From the NCBI GenBank assembly GCA_039000515.1, contig JBCFYV010011172.1, forward strand, positions 72,179,941-72,243,940: DNA of 64,000 nt. Reading direction: 5' to 3'. A model generated the notes under the pieces. It worked only from the letters and a program-made list of their open reading frames with translations. It had not been told where the DNA came from and did no database searches. Below, piece by piece: positions 1-9,735 of this stretch (positions within the stretch are counted from its first letter, which is position 1; the number at the start of each line of letters is the position of its first letter). The position numbers and the translations under genes were made by a program. The stretch is from Timema cristinae. Its lineage: Eukaryota > Arthropoda > Insecta > Phasmatodea > Timematidae.

Positions 1-971
1 GCCTTAACTCAACACTAAAACTCTATTCATTCTTTCACGTCGTGCCAAGTGTCGGTATTAGGAGTTAGGACGGTAGATGATGGAGAAGCAGGTCACAAAG
101 TATTGTATTAAGCCTTAGTTTAGTATCAATGACGGGGAGAAAAATAATCTAAAGTAATTATTTGCTTCATTCCTCGAAATATATTTTCAGGGGTATTAAA
201 TTAACATTAATGCATTGTGAGGAGGTAGGGTTTGATGCTTCCTGAGGTAAGTCAAAATAGGTCCGTCTGAACATGTAGGGGTGGTCAACATCCCCGTCCG
301 TTGCCAATACCGTTGGTGTCATGGTAACTGATGGCCCGGGTCATGTTCGGATGTTGACTCATCCCAAACTTTTGCCACAACTGCAGAGTTCTGGGATCAC
401 AACGCTGATTAATTTATTATTAATAATAATAATTGTATTGGTGCGCTTTCCTAACAGATTAATAATATCAGAACACGACATAAAAACGAACTTAATTTTC
501 GAATAACCGAACACACAGTTCCCCAGCTATTAATTTATCACGGTTAAATGGAATTCTCAATTTCACACCAATTATGTATTTTTAAATCGTGCTGGTAATC
601 AAACCGGTACAGTTGATACTCTAAACAGACGTCTTACTGACTGGTCTGAGGTATCTGACACGAGACTTATTGGAATATTTGTTTCCTCCATTTGAAATAG
701 TTAACTGCATACCGGTACTTGTACCTTCGCGCCTTGGGAAAGAAACACTACACCATACAAATCAATATCTTCTACAGGCCCGAGAGTTACGTTTCCCAGA
801 ATACTTCATTCAGGGTGTAAACGGTGTTGTGGTACACGTTGTATTAATTCAATATCCATCCGGGTTTCTCGACTGTGTAATCCTCTCTTCGATCATCCGT
901 TACATGGCCATTAACACGCGAGGTGTATGAGAGGTGGCGAAATGTATGCGGCCATTGACACCGGTATATAG
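1..971. other. No recognisable gene; probable twin intron
   Basis: Probably intron of the CCR4 gene, whose visible exons start at 12578. Short open frames exist, the longest (670-930) being 86 codons without recognisable domains or credible splice sites. A small inverted pair, GGTCAACATCC near 276 and GGATGTTGAC near 349, is visible. Nothing else can be supported. Confidence 0.5.
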
Positions 972-3900
972 TCTTACATGGCTTTGAGAGGTTTGTAAGA
1001 AGATGGAGGTGCTTTGTAGATCTTCACATTGACATCAATACATACTTACATGGCTTTGAGAGGTTTGTAGGAAGATGGAGGTGCTTTGTTGATCTCCACA
1101 TTGACATCAATACATTCTTACATGGCTTTGAGAGGTTTGTAAGAAGATGGAGGTGCTTTGTTGATCTTCACATTGACATCAATACATACTTACATGGCTT
1201 TGAGAGGTTTGTAAGAAGATGGAAGTGCTTTGTTGGTCTCCACATTGACATCAATACATACTTACATCGCTTTGAGAGGTTTATAAGAAGATGGAGGTGC
1301 TTTGTTGATCTCCACATTGACATCAATAAATGGCTTTTAGAGGTTTATAAGAAGATGGAGGTTCTTTGTTGATCTCCACATTGACATCAATACATACTTA
1401 CATGGTTTGAGAGGTTTATAAGAAGATGGAGGTGCTTTGTTGATCTTCACATTGACATCAATACATAATTAGATGGCTTTGAGAGGTTTGTAAGAAGATG
1501 GAGGTGCTTTGTTGATCTTCACATTGACATCAATACATACTTACATGGCTTTGAGAGGTTTGTAAGAAGATGGAGGTGCTTTATTGATCTTCACATTGAC
1601 ATCAATACATAATTACATGGCTTTGAGAGGTTTATAAGAAGAAGGAGGTGCTTTGTTGATCTCCATATTGACATCAATACATAATTACATGGCTTTGAGA
1701 GGTTTGTAAGAAGATGGAGTTGCTTTGTTGATCTCCACATTGACATCAATATATTCTTACATGGCTTTGAGAGGTTTATAAGAAATGGAGGTTTTTTATT
1801 GATCTTCACATTGACATCAATACATACTTACATGGCTTTGAGAGGTTTGTAGGAAGATGGAGGTGATTTGTTGATCTCCACATTGACATCAATACATTCT
1901 TACATGGCTTTGAGAGGTTTGTAAGAAGATGGAGGTGCTTTGTTGATCTTCACATTGACATCAATACATACTTACATGGCTTTGAGAGGTTTGTAAGAAG
2001 ATGGAAGTGCTTTGTTGGACTCCACATTGACATCAATACATACTTACATCGCTTTGAAAGGTTTATAAGAAGATGGAGGTGCTTTGTTGATCTCCACATT
2101 GACATCAATACATGGCTTTTAGAGGTTTATAAGAAGATGGAGGTTCTTTGTTGATCTGCACATTGACATCAATACATACTTACATGGTTTGAGATGTTTA
2201 AAAGAAGATGGAGGTGCTTTGTTGATCTTCACATTGACATCAATACATAATTAGATGGCTTTGAGAGGTTTGTAAGAAGATGGAGGTGCTTTGTTGATAT
2301 TCACATTGACATCAATACATACTTACATGGCTTGAGAGGTTTGTAAGAAGATGGAGGTGCTTTGTTGATCTTCACATTGACATCAATACATAATTACATG
2401 GCTTTGAGAGGTTTATAAGAGATGGAGGTGCTTTGTTGATCTCCATATTGATGACATCAATACATAATTATATGGCTTTGAGAGGTTTACAAGAAGATGA
2501 GTTGCTTTGTTGATCTCCACATTGACATCAATATATTCTTACATGGCTTTGAGAGGTTTATAAGAAGATGGAGGTGCTTTGTTGATCTCCACATTGACAT
2601 CAATACATTCTTACATGGCTTTGTGAGGTGTATAAGAAGATGGAGGTGCTTTGTTGATCTTCACATTGACATCAATACATTCTTACATGGCTTTGAGAGT
2701 TTATAAGAAGATGGAGGTTTTTTGTTGATCTTCACATTGACATCAATACATACTTACATGGCTTTGAGAGGTTTGTAAGAAGATGGAGATGCTTTGTTGA
2801 TCTTCACATTTATATCAAGACATACTTACATGTCTTTGAGAGGTTTGTAAGAAGATGGAGGTGCTTTGTAGATCTTCACATTGACATCAATACATACTTA
2901 CATGGCTTTGAGAGGTTTGTAGGAAGATGGAGGGTCTTTGTTGATCTCCACATTGACATCAATACATTCTTACATGGCTTTGAGAGGTTTATAAGAAGAT
3001 GGAGGTGCTTTGTTGATCTCCATATTGACATCAATACATAATTACATGGCTTTGAGAGGTTTATAAGAAGATGGAGGTGCTTTGTTGATCTCCATATTGA
3101 CATCAATACATAATTACATGGCTTTGAGAGGTTTATAAGAAGATGGAGGTGCTTTGTTGATCTTCACATTAACATCAATACATACTTACATGGCTTTGAG
3201 AGGTTTGTAAGAAGATGGAAGTGCTTTGTTGGTCCCCACATTGACATCAATACATACTTATATCGCTTTGAGAGGTTTATAAGAAAATGGAGGTGCTTTG
3301 TTGATCTCCACATTGACATCAATACATGGCTTTTAGAGGTTTATAAGAAGATGGAGGTTCTTTGTTGATCTCCACATTGACATCAATACATACTTACATG
3401 GTTTGAGAGGTTTATAAGAAGATGGAGGTGCTTTGTTGATCTTCACATTGACATCAATTCATAATTAATGACTTTGAGAGGTTTGTAAGAAGATGGAGGT
3501 GCTTTGTTGATCTTCACATTGACATCAATACATACTTACATGGCTTTGAAGGTTTGTAAGAAGATGGAGGGTCTTTGTTGATCTCCACATTGACATCAAT
3601 ACATACTTACATGGCTTTGAGAGGTTTGTTAGAAGATGGAGGTGCTTTGTTGATCTTCACATTGATATCAATACATTCTTACATGGCTTTGAGAGGTTTG
3701 TAAGAAGATGGAGGTGCTTTGTTGATCTTCACATTGACATCAATACATACTTACATGGCTTTGAGTGGTTTGTAAGAAGATGGAGGGCTTTTTTGATCTC
3801 CACATTGACATCAATATATTCTTACATGGCTTTGAGAGGTTTATAAGAAGATGGAGGTGCTTTGTTGATCTCCACATTGACATCAATACATTCTTACATG

Positions 3901-5611
3901 CTTTGTGAGGTTATAAGAAGATGGAGGTGCTTTGTTGATCTTCACATTGACATCAATACATAATTACATGGTTTGAGAGGTTTATAAGAAGATGGAGGTG
4001 CTTTGTTGATCTTCACATTGACATCAATACATAATTAGATGACTTTGAGAGGTTTGTAAGAAGATGGAGGTGCTTTGTTGATCTCCATATTGACATCAAT
4101 ACATACTGACATGGCTTTGAGAGGTTTGTAAGAAGATGGAGGTGCTTTGTTGATCTTCACATTGACATCAATACATAATTACATGGCTTTGAGAGGTTTA
4201 TAAGAAGATGGAGGTGCTTTGTTGATCTCCATATTGACATCAATACATAATTACATGGCTTTGAGAGGTTTATAAGAAGATGGAGTTGCTTTGTTGATCT
4301 CCACATTGACATCAATATATTCTTACATGGCTTTGAGAGGTTTATAAGAAGATGGAGGTGCTTTGTTGATCTCCACATTGACATCAATACATTCTTACAT
4401 GGCTTTGATAGGTGTATAAGAAGATGGAGGTGCTTTGTTGATCTCCACATTGACATCAATATATTCTTACATGGCTTTGAGAGGTTTATAAGAAGATGGA
4501 GGTGCTTTGTTGATCTTCACATTGACATCAATATATTCTTACATGGCTTTGAGAGGTTTATAAGAAGATGGAGGTGCTTTGTTGATCTCCACATTGACAT
4601 CAATACATTCTTACATGGCTTTGATAGGTGTATAAGAAGATGGAGGTGCTTTGTTGATCTCCACATTGACATCAATACATTCTTACATGGCTTTGATAGG
4701 TGTATAAGAAGATGGAGGTGCTTTGTTGATCTTCACATTGACATCAATACATTCTTACATGGCTTTGAGAGGTTTATAAGAAGATGGAGGTGCTTTGTTG
4801 ATCTTCACATTGACATCAATACATACTTACATGGCTTTGAGAGGTTTATAAGAAGATGGAGGTTTTTTGTTGATCTTCACATTGACATCAATACATACTT
4901 ACATGGCTTTGAGAGGTGTGTAAGAATATGGAGGTGCTTTGTTGATCTTCACATTGACATCAATACATACTTACATGGCTTTGAGAGGTTTGTAAGAAGA
5001 TGGAGGTGCTTTGTTGATCTTCACATTGATATCAATACATAATTACATGGCTTTGAGAGGTTTGTAAGAAGATGGAGGTGTTTTGTTGATCTTCACATTG
5101 ACATCAATACATACTGACATGGCTTTGAAGGGTTTGTAAGAAGATGGAGGTGCTTTGTTGATCTTCACACTGATATCAACACATACTTACATGGCTTTGA
5201 GAGGTTTGTAAGAAGATGGATGTGCTTTGTTGATCTTCACATTGATATCAATACATTCTTACATGGCTTTGAGAGGTTTGTAAGAAGATGGAGGTGCTTT
5301 GTTGATCTTCACATTGACATCAATACATACTTACATGGCTTTGAGTGGTTTGTAAGAAGATGGAGGTGCTTTTTTGATCTTCACATTTATATCAATACAT
5401 AATTACATGGCTTTGAGAGGTTTGTAAGAAGATGGAGGTGCTTTGTTGATCTTCACATTGACATCAATTCATACTCACATGGCTTTGAGAGGTTTGTAAG
5501 AATATGGAGGTGTTTTGTTGATCTTCACATTGACATCAATACATTCTTACATGGCTTTGAGATGTTTGTAGGAAGATGGAGGTGTTTTGTTGATCTTCAC
5601 ATTGACATCAA
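972..5611 (+). repeat. 72-bp minisatellite array, about 65 copies
   Basis: A head-to-tail array begins with CTTACATGGCTTTGAGAGG and ends with CACATTGACATCAA. The period is 72 bp; some units are shortened, for example those lacking ACATACTTAC before TGGCTTTTAGAGG near 1328, 2112 and 3329. Units differ at diagnostic sites (GGTTTGTAAG or GGTTTATAAG; CTTCACATTG or CTCCACATTG; TACATAC, TACATTC or TACATAA). The same order of variants recurs, so blocks of many units were duplicated together. Since 72 is divisible by three, open frames of 60-100 codons run through several units on both strands with a 24-residue periodicity; these are by-products of the period and not credible genes. It lies in the presumed upstream intron of twin. 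Confidence 0.97.
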
Positions 5612-5612
5612 A

Positions 5613-5633
5613 CATGGCCGGCTTTAGTTACAG
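5613..5633. repeat. Terminal motif bounding the minisatellite (right)
   Basis: Directly after the last minisatellite unit comes CATGGCC, then CTTTAGTTACAG. The reverse complement of both blocks (CTGTAACTAAAG, then GGCCATG) occurs at 9520-9540 directly before another, degenerate run of the same minisatellite in the same orientation. This is the arrangement expected of the two ends of a terminal-inverted-repeat element with the satellite inside. Confidence 0.5.
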
Positions 5634-5655
5634 ATCAGAGTGTTAAATGTGGCAA

Positions 5656-5942
5656 ATTGGTGGCCTAGGGGTAAGGTGTCGGACTTCTGTGTTGGGTGTC
5701 CGGGGTTCAATCCTCGGTCCCAGCACATTTATCTGACTGCCAAACCCTTCCTTCTCCTCTGACAAGACGTGTATTAATCACAACTTGTGAATGTGTGGAA
5801 TACAGGCCTCCACGGTGGTTCGGATCCCATGGTAAACTGTAGGTCCTCCATTTCATCTCACAATCACCTTACCATTACAAATTAGCGTAAGTGCGTATAA
5901 CCTGAACGCGTAGTAAGACGCGGTGCTATTAATAATAATAAT
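5656..5942 (+). mobile_element. tRNA-derived SINE (group A), full length
   Basis: The 5' part carries RNA polymerase III promoter boxes: an A-box-like TGGCCTAGGGGTAAGG and a B-box-like GGGGTTCAATCCTCGG. The 3' part ends in a conserved tail containing GTAGTAAGACGCGGTGCTA followed by ATA repeats. A perfect 11-bp target-site duplication, AAATGTGGCAA, flanks it (5645-5655 and 5943-5953), showing insertion by LINE-type retrotransposition. The A box resembles that of tRNA-Glu or tRNA-Asp, but the parent tRNA was not determined. It sits 22 bp past the motif that closes the minisatellite. Confidence 0.93.
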
Positions 5943-5953
5943 AAATGTGGCAA

Positions 5954-6562
5954 CTCCGTTTGTATTGACATCATTAGGCCTAAAAATCTGCTGGTTCGAA
6001 TTGTGTGAATATTTACAATTTTCTTCATTTAAAAACTTATGAGTCACTTTGAACGATACCGACAATTAATCCAAATGTATTTTACGAATATCATTTAACA
6101 AAAATATTTCAGAGGTTGAAAAATACAACAAATACTCAAGTAAATAATAGTTTTAAATTAATTTGCTGTTTAAGGATTATATACCGTTTACAAACATGAT
6201 TAGAATATTATGATGGAAATTACAAATGTTAACTGGTTCGTAGCCTAGAAAGAGCATTCGTTGTTACACTAATCCAAAAGTCCCGGGTTCAATTTAAATG
6301 TTCAGTTGTAGCTCCTTAGCAATATTTTATTAAAATTAATAGTGTTATTTATGTTTTTGCTTTGAACATTTACCATCCTTGTGATATAGAATTTTGAAAC
6401 ATTACTTTTGTAAAGTGTTTAACTTTTCTTATTTTATGAACAAGAATTTTTATTTTAAAGTTTATTATTCATATATTTGATGTAATCGATAAGAAGTATA
6501 TTTCGAAGCATTGACAAAAACTAAAGAAAATAAATTTGCGCAATGAATTACGATAGAACCAG
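5954..6562. other. AT-rich stretch with a tRNA-like relic
   Basis: No coding potential is visible. Around 6238-6300 TAGCCTAGAAAG is followed about 40 bases later by CCGGGTTCAATTT, spaced like degenerate A and B boxes; this may be a dead SINE head, but no body or tail was recognised. Confidence 0.3.
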
Positions 6563-6774
6563 TCTATAATAATAAAAGGAAGTGTGTGTGTGTGTGTGTT
6601 GATGCCCAGCCAAATCTACGGTACACAGGTATCTGAAATTTTTAACATAGGCGGATGGAAGGGGTACCAAATATACCTCGAAGCCGGATTTTTAATTTTT
6701 TAATTAGCTTTTTAATTAGGCTATTTTTAACAAATTTTTGAAGGGTAACGGGCAACGCTGTGCGGAATTGCTAG
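6563..6774 (+). mobile_element. Possible nonautonomous Helitron
   Basis: The segment opens with TCTATAATAATAAAAGG and a GT run, and closes with GGGCAACGCTGTGCGG, then GCTAG followed by T. A TC start, a CTAG end and a preceding GGGCAACGC-type short hairpin fit Helitron termini, and similar ends are common in insects. The expected host A on the left is a G here, and no Rep/helicase sequence is present, so the class is tentative. Confidence 0.35.
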
Positions 6775-6837
6775 TTATTAATAAGTTGATATATTTAGAA
6801 CCTTACAATTGTATTTATAGGCCAAACACAAGACAAG

Positions 6838-7085
6838 TTTTTTTAGCACTTTGTCGCTTGACGGGTTATACGCTTATGTACTAATTACGTTAATGGTTTT
6901 AGAGATGAGGAGGGTTATATTTATATGAAGTGTACCCGAATTTGCGTCGAAGGAGAGTGAAAAACCATTTTGGAAAAAATTGCCGTTACTACACCCGACC
7001 GAGATTTGAACCTTGTACTCCCCATCATCGGCAATCTAGTGTACTGTGATAGTAGCGTCTAGTACTATGCGGCCATCGAAATGAG
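6838..7085 (-). mobile_element. SINE (group B), antisense
   Basis: On the minus strand it has a degenerate tRNA-like head (near 7085), then a body with GGTTCAAATCTCGGTCGG, then TTTTTCACTCTCC, and ends toward 6838 in a decayed version of the tail found in the group A SINEs. Aligned copies occur at 8218, 16217, 26007, 28625, 41914, 53300 and 62989. No clear target-site duplication was seen. Confidence 0.75.
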
Positions 7086-7225
7086 TGCACAGGAATATTT
7101 GCTTCTGATTTTTGTTCTGAAGAAACTTATTCTAGAACTTTTCTATTATTAAAATCTTCATTACTGTAATGTCTAATAACTCCAAATCTCAAAATTGTTT
7201 TTATAGACTAGTTTGTCCTCCTCTG

Positions 7226-7552
7226 GTAAGGAGTTGTCCATAAACCACGTAACTTTTTTTTTCTCTTACATTTTTAGCCCCCATGGTGACCTGATGGTCT
7301 AGGGGTAGGGTTTCGGACTTCTGTGCTGTGGGTCCAGGGTTCAATCCTCGGCCCTGGCACAGATTTATCTAATTGCCAAACCCTTCTTTCACTTCTGACA
7401 AGACGTGTATTAATCACAACTTGTGATGTGTGGAATGCCAGGCCTCCACCGTGGTTCGGATCCTACGTTAAACTGTAAGTCCTCCATTTCATTTCACAAT
7501 CACCTTACACATTAGCGTGTGTATAACCCGTACGGATAGTAAGACGCGGTGC

Positions 7553-7585
<33 letters not shown>

Positions 7586-7682
7586 TAATAATAATTAATA
7601 ATAATAATAAGCCCCACCTCCCCCCATGTAACACCATGTAGACATTTAGCCTACCCTCCACTCCAACCTGTGTTACGTAACT
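7226..7682. mobile_element. Small MITE split by a SINE
   Basis: The left part holds GTCCATAAACCACGTAAC (7236-7253) and ends in AGCCCC. After the nested SINE the sequence resumes with AGCCCCACCTCCCCCC and ends at GTTACGTAAC. A second copy in the opposite orientation is at about 9095-9180. The unit recalls short CATAAA-ACGTAAC repeats widespread in insects; its superfamily was not determined. Confidence 0.5.
7283..7609 (+). mobile_element. tRNA-derived SINE (group A), nested in MITE
   Basis: A-box-like TGGTCTAGGGGTAGGG and B-box-like AGGGTTCAATCCTCGG are followed by the shared body and a tail containing GTAGTAAGACGCGGTGCTA, then an unusually long ATA microsatellite. The flanks repeat AGCCCC (7276-7281 and 7610-7615), a short target-site duplication. 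It interrupts the small MITE and is therefore the younger insertion. Confidence 0.88.
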
Positions 7683-8217
7683 TTTCTCACCAAGAATGAA
7701 TGTTATTATTTCATAGGGAAGTTTTTTTATACTAAAGGAAGCATTCAGATTTAATAATTAATAATTTTAAATCCTGTACATAAATGATTTCAGAGAGTAT
7801 TATTATTTATGGATAGCTACACATACAAACAGATAAGACAGACAAGTACAGACAAAGAGGTCGAGCTCAAATTCCTCAGGTTCATGAGGAAACACCTTGC
7901 TATATTTTATGTTATGGATGTCAGGTTTGCGATCTGAGTAAGAGCAAGACGGCACTGCTATGTGCTGACTATGATGGCCCTTTTCTATGTTGGCGCTACA
8001 TGATGATGTTAAATTGAAGTGCCCACATCAGATGCTTGACGCTGGGGGGAAACAGCTTTCTTAATATTGTGCACCTTTTATGATAGTCATATCATATATT
8101 CTACCTCCCTCATTTCTACTCCATTAGATAAATATAATAAAAAATAACTAGAATAACTACAATTTGTTTATAGTTTATACCACCCTACAAAATGTATATT
8201 AAAAGGTAAAATTTTAA

Positions 8218-8380
8218 AGAAAATCTACCAGCATTTGCATGGAGGTGGAGCGGGAAACCATTTAGGAAAAGCAACTCTCATTAAACCTGACTGGTATTCG
8301 AACCCCATCTCCCCATCATTGGCCGTTTAGTCTACTGAGAGAATGACAATTTAGACAATGCGGCCACCGCAGTGGGTGTA
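8218..8380 (-). mobile_element. SINE (group B), antisense, tail-truncated
   Basis: The minus strand carries the group B head and body, including a B-box-like GGGGTTCGAATACC and AAATGGTTTCCCGCTCC. The shared tail is absent at the left end, so the copy is truncated or eroded. Confidence 0.7.
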
Positions 8381-8452
8381 TAATAGTTACATTTATATAC
8401 ATAAACACTATATTTATCAGAAGGGAAAAGGTATAGGCTTAAATACACCTAC

Positions 8453-8622
8453 CTTTCGAAAATACTTAATGGTATTTGAAGCTTTACTTTTCATAACATG
8501 CTGCTGGTACACAGAAATAACACTATTGATGGACTCCTGAGACTTGCCTTGAGATAAATTCTGTACTTTTGATTTGTTCCATTTCACTACAACATCTTGT
8601 TGAGACTTTTCCACTATTTCTT
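8453..8622 (-). CDS. Weak candidate exon of an unknown gene
   Basis: On the minus strand an open stretch of about 56 codons lies between a possible acceptor (TATCCAG) and a strong-looking donor (AAG followed by GTAGGTG). The frame begins EEIVEKSQQDVVVKW and ends NTIKYFRK, a mixed, non-repetitive composition unlike the poly-Lys/Phe/Ile readings elsewhere in this AT-rich window. No domain is recognised, no second exon was found and the tract before the acceptor is poor. It could be a transposon fragment or chance. Confidence 0.15.
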
Positions 8623-9519
8623 CTGGATATCACTTTCTATACGCAAGCAAAGAACAAGTCTCCTCTTTTTGAAGAATTATTTTTGTTTCTGTACAAACAC
8701 TAGTGATTATTCATGGCCTATGTAAAAGAATGTGCAGTAGGAATCTAAATTATACTCAAGCTCAACTATACTTATAAATTAAGGCCGCTTAGACTGACAA
8801 CTTTTATCCAACTTTTGCTTGGACAAATCCAAAGAAGCGCCGTGAGTATAAACATGTCACTGTCATGAACATGAAAAATATGTGTTTTCGAATGTGCTTG
8901 GGTTCGTAGTCTCGGGCAGACAATAACATTAAGCATTCGAAATATTGACAAACAAAAAGTGCTAAACTTTAATTTTCAACAACACATATATTCGGAAGTT
9001 ATCTATAAGTATGTTTATCTAAGGTGAAAACATGAACAATAATATTTTTAGGAACATTAGAATTTGAGTAGAAGATCTGTGTTAGTAACACTTTGACATA
9101 CCCCACCCTCTTCCCATTTAACAGCATGTATACATTAGCGCTCCCCTTACCCCCTCAAAGCGTTACGTGGTTTATTATGGTCGAACCCTAAGCTTATTGA
9201 AATAGCTAGAAGCTGTATCATTCACAACTAAAGATCAATGCAACATTTGCATTCCAAACGAACAAACCATTAATTTTAATAAGCATAAGAACATATTTAC
9301 AAAACAGGATTCTGGAATCATGTCAGCTGATAGTTGAATATCACTAATCACATTCACAAAATTTTAATCTATTGTATGTTTTGCTATATGACTCAATGCA
9401 ATAGAAGCGTCAACCACGCAAAATTTCAAATCAAGTAAATTACACGAGATCCCGCGCAGTTACAAATTGAACTAATAAACCGGCCTCAGCGCAATGTTGC
9501 CAATCTTCTCTATTCCGGT
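8623..9519. other. Non-coding stretch with inverted MITE copy
   Basis: The only recognised item is at 9095-9180: a copy, in the opposite orientation, of the small MITE at 7226-7682, ending GTTACGTGGTTTATTATGG. The remainder is AT-rich and shows no exon or RNA gene. Confidence 0.45.
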
Positions 9520-9735
9520 CTGTAACTAAAGAAGGCCATGCATCAAGACACTCTTAAAAGGTTTTAAACTTTTATAGCAAGGTGGAGCTGTTTTGGCTAC
9601 GCATTGACATCAAGAAATTCTTACGTGGTTTTGAGAGGTTAATAGTAAGATGGAGGCGTTTTGTTGATCTTCACATTGACATCAAGATATTTTTACATGG
9701 TTTTTAAAGGTTTATAGCAAGATAGGGTTCATCGA
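9520..9735 (+). repeat. Degenerate minisatellite with left terminal motif
   Basis: CTGTAACTAAAG (9520-9531) and GGCCATG (9534-9540) are followed by roughly two and a half diverged copies of the 72-bp unit. Recognisable pieces are GTGGTTTTGAGAGG, AGTAAGATGGAGGCG and TTGATCTTCACATTGAC. Orientation matches the large array at 972-5611. The right end runs into an unrelated repeat containing GAAATCTTACGACATCTTAC, so no right terminal motif survives here. Confidence 0.8.

Noticed and set aside
4157..4459. 100-codon open frame in the minisatellite
   Set aside because: It is the 24-codon period of the array read on the minus strand; it has no flanking gene signals and neighbouring units break the frame.
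5656..5730. Functional tRNA gene
   Set aside because: A and B boxes are present, but the cloverleaf is not maintained and the same head recurs with a common body, tail and target duplications, so it is a SINE.
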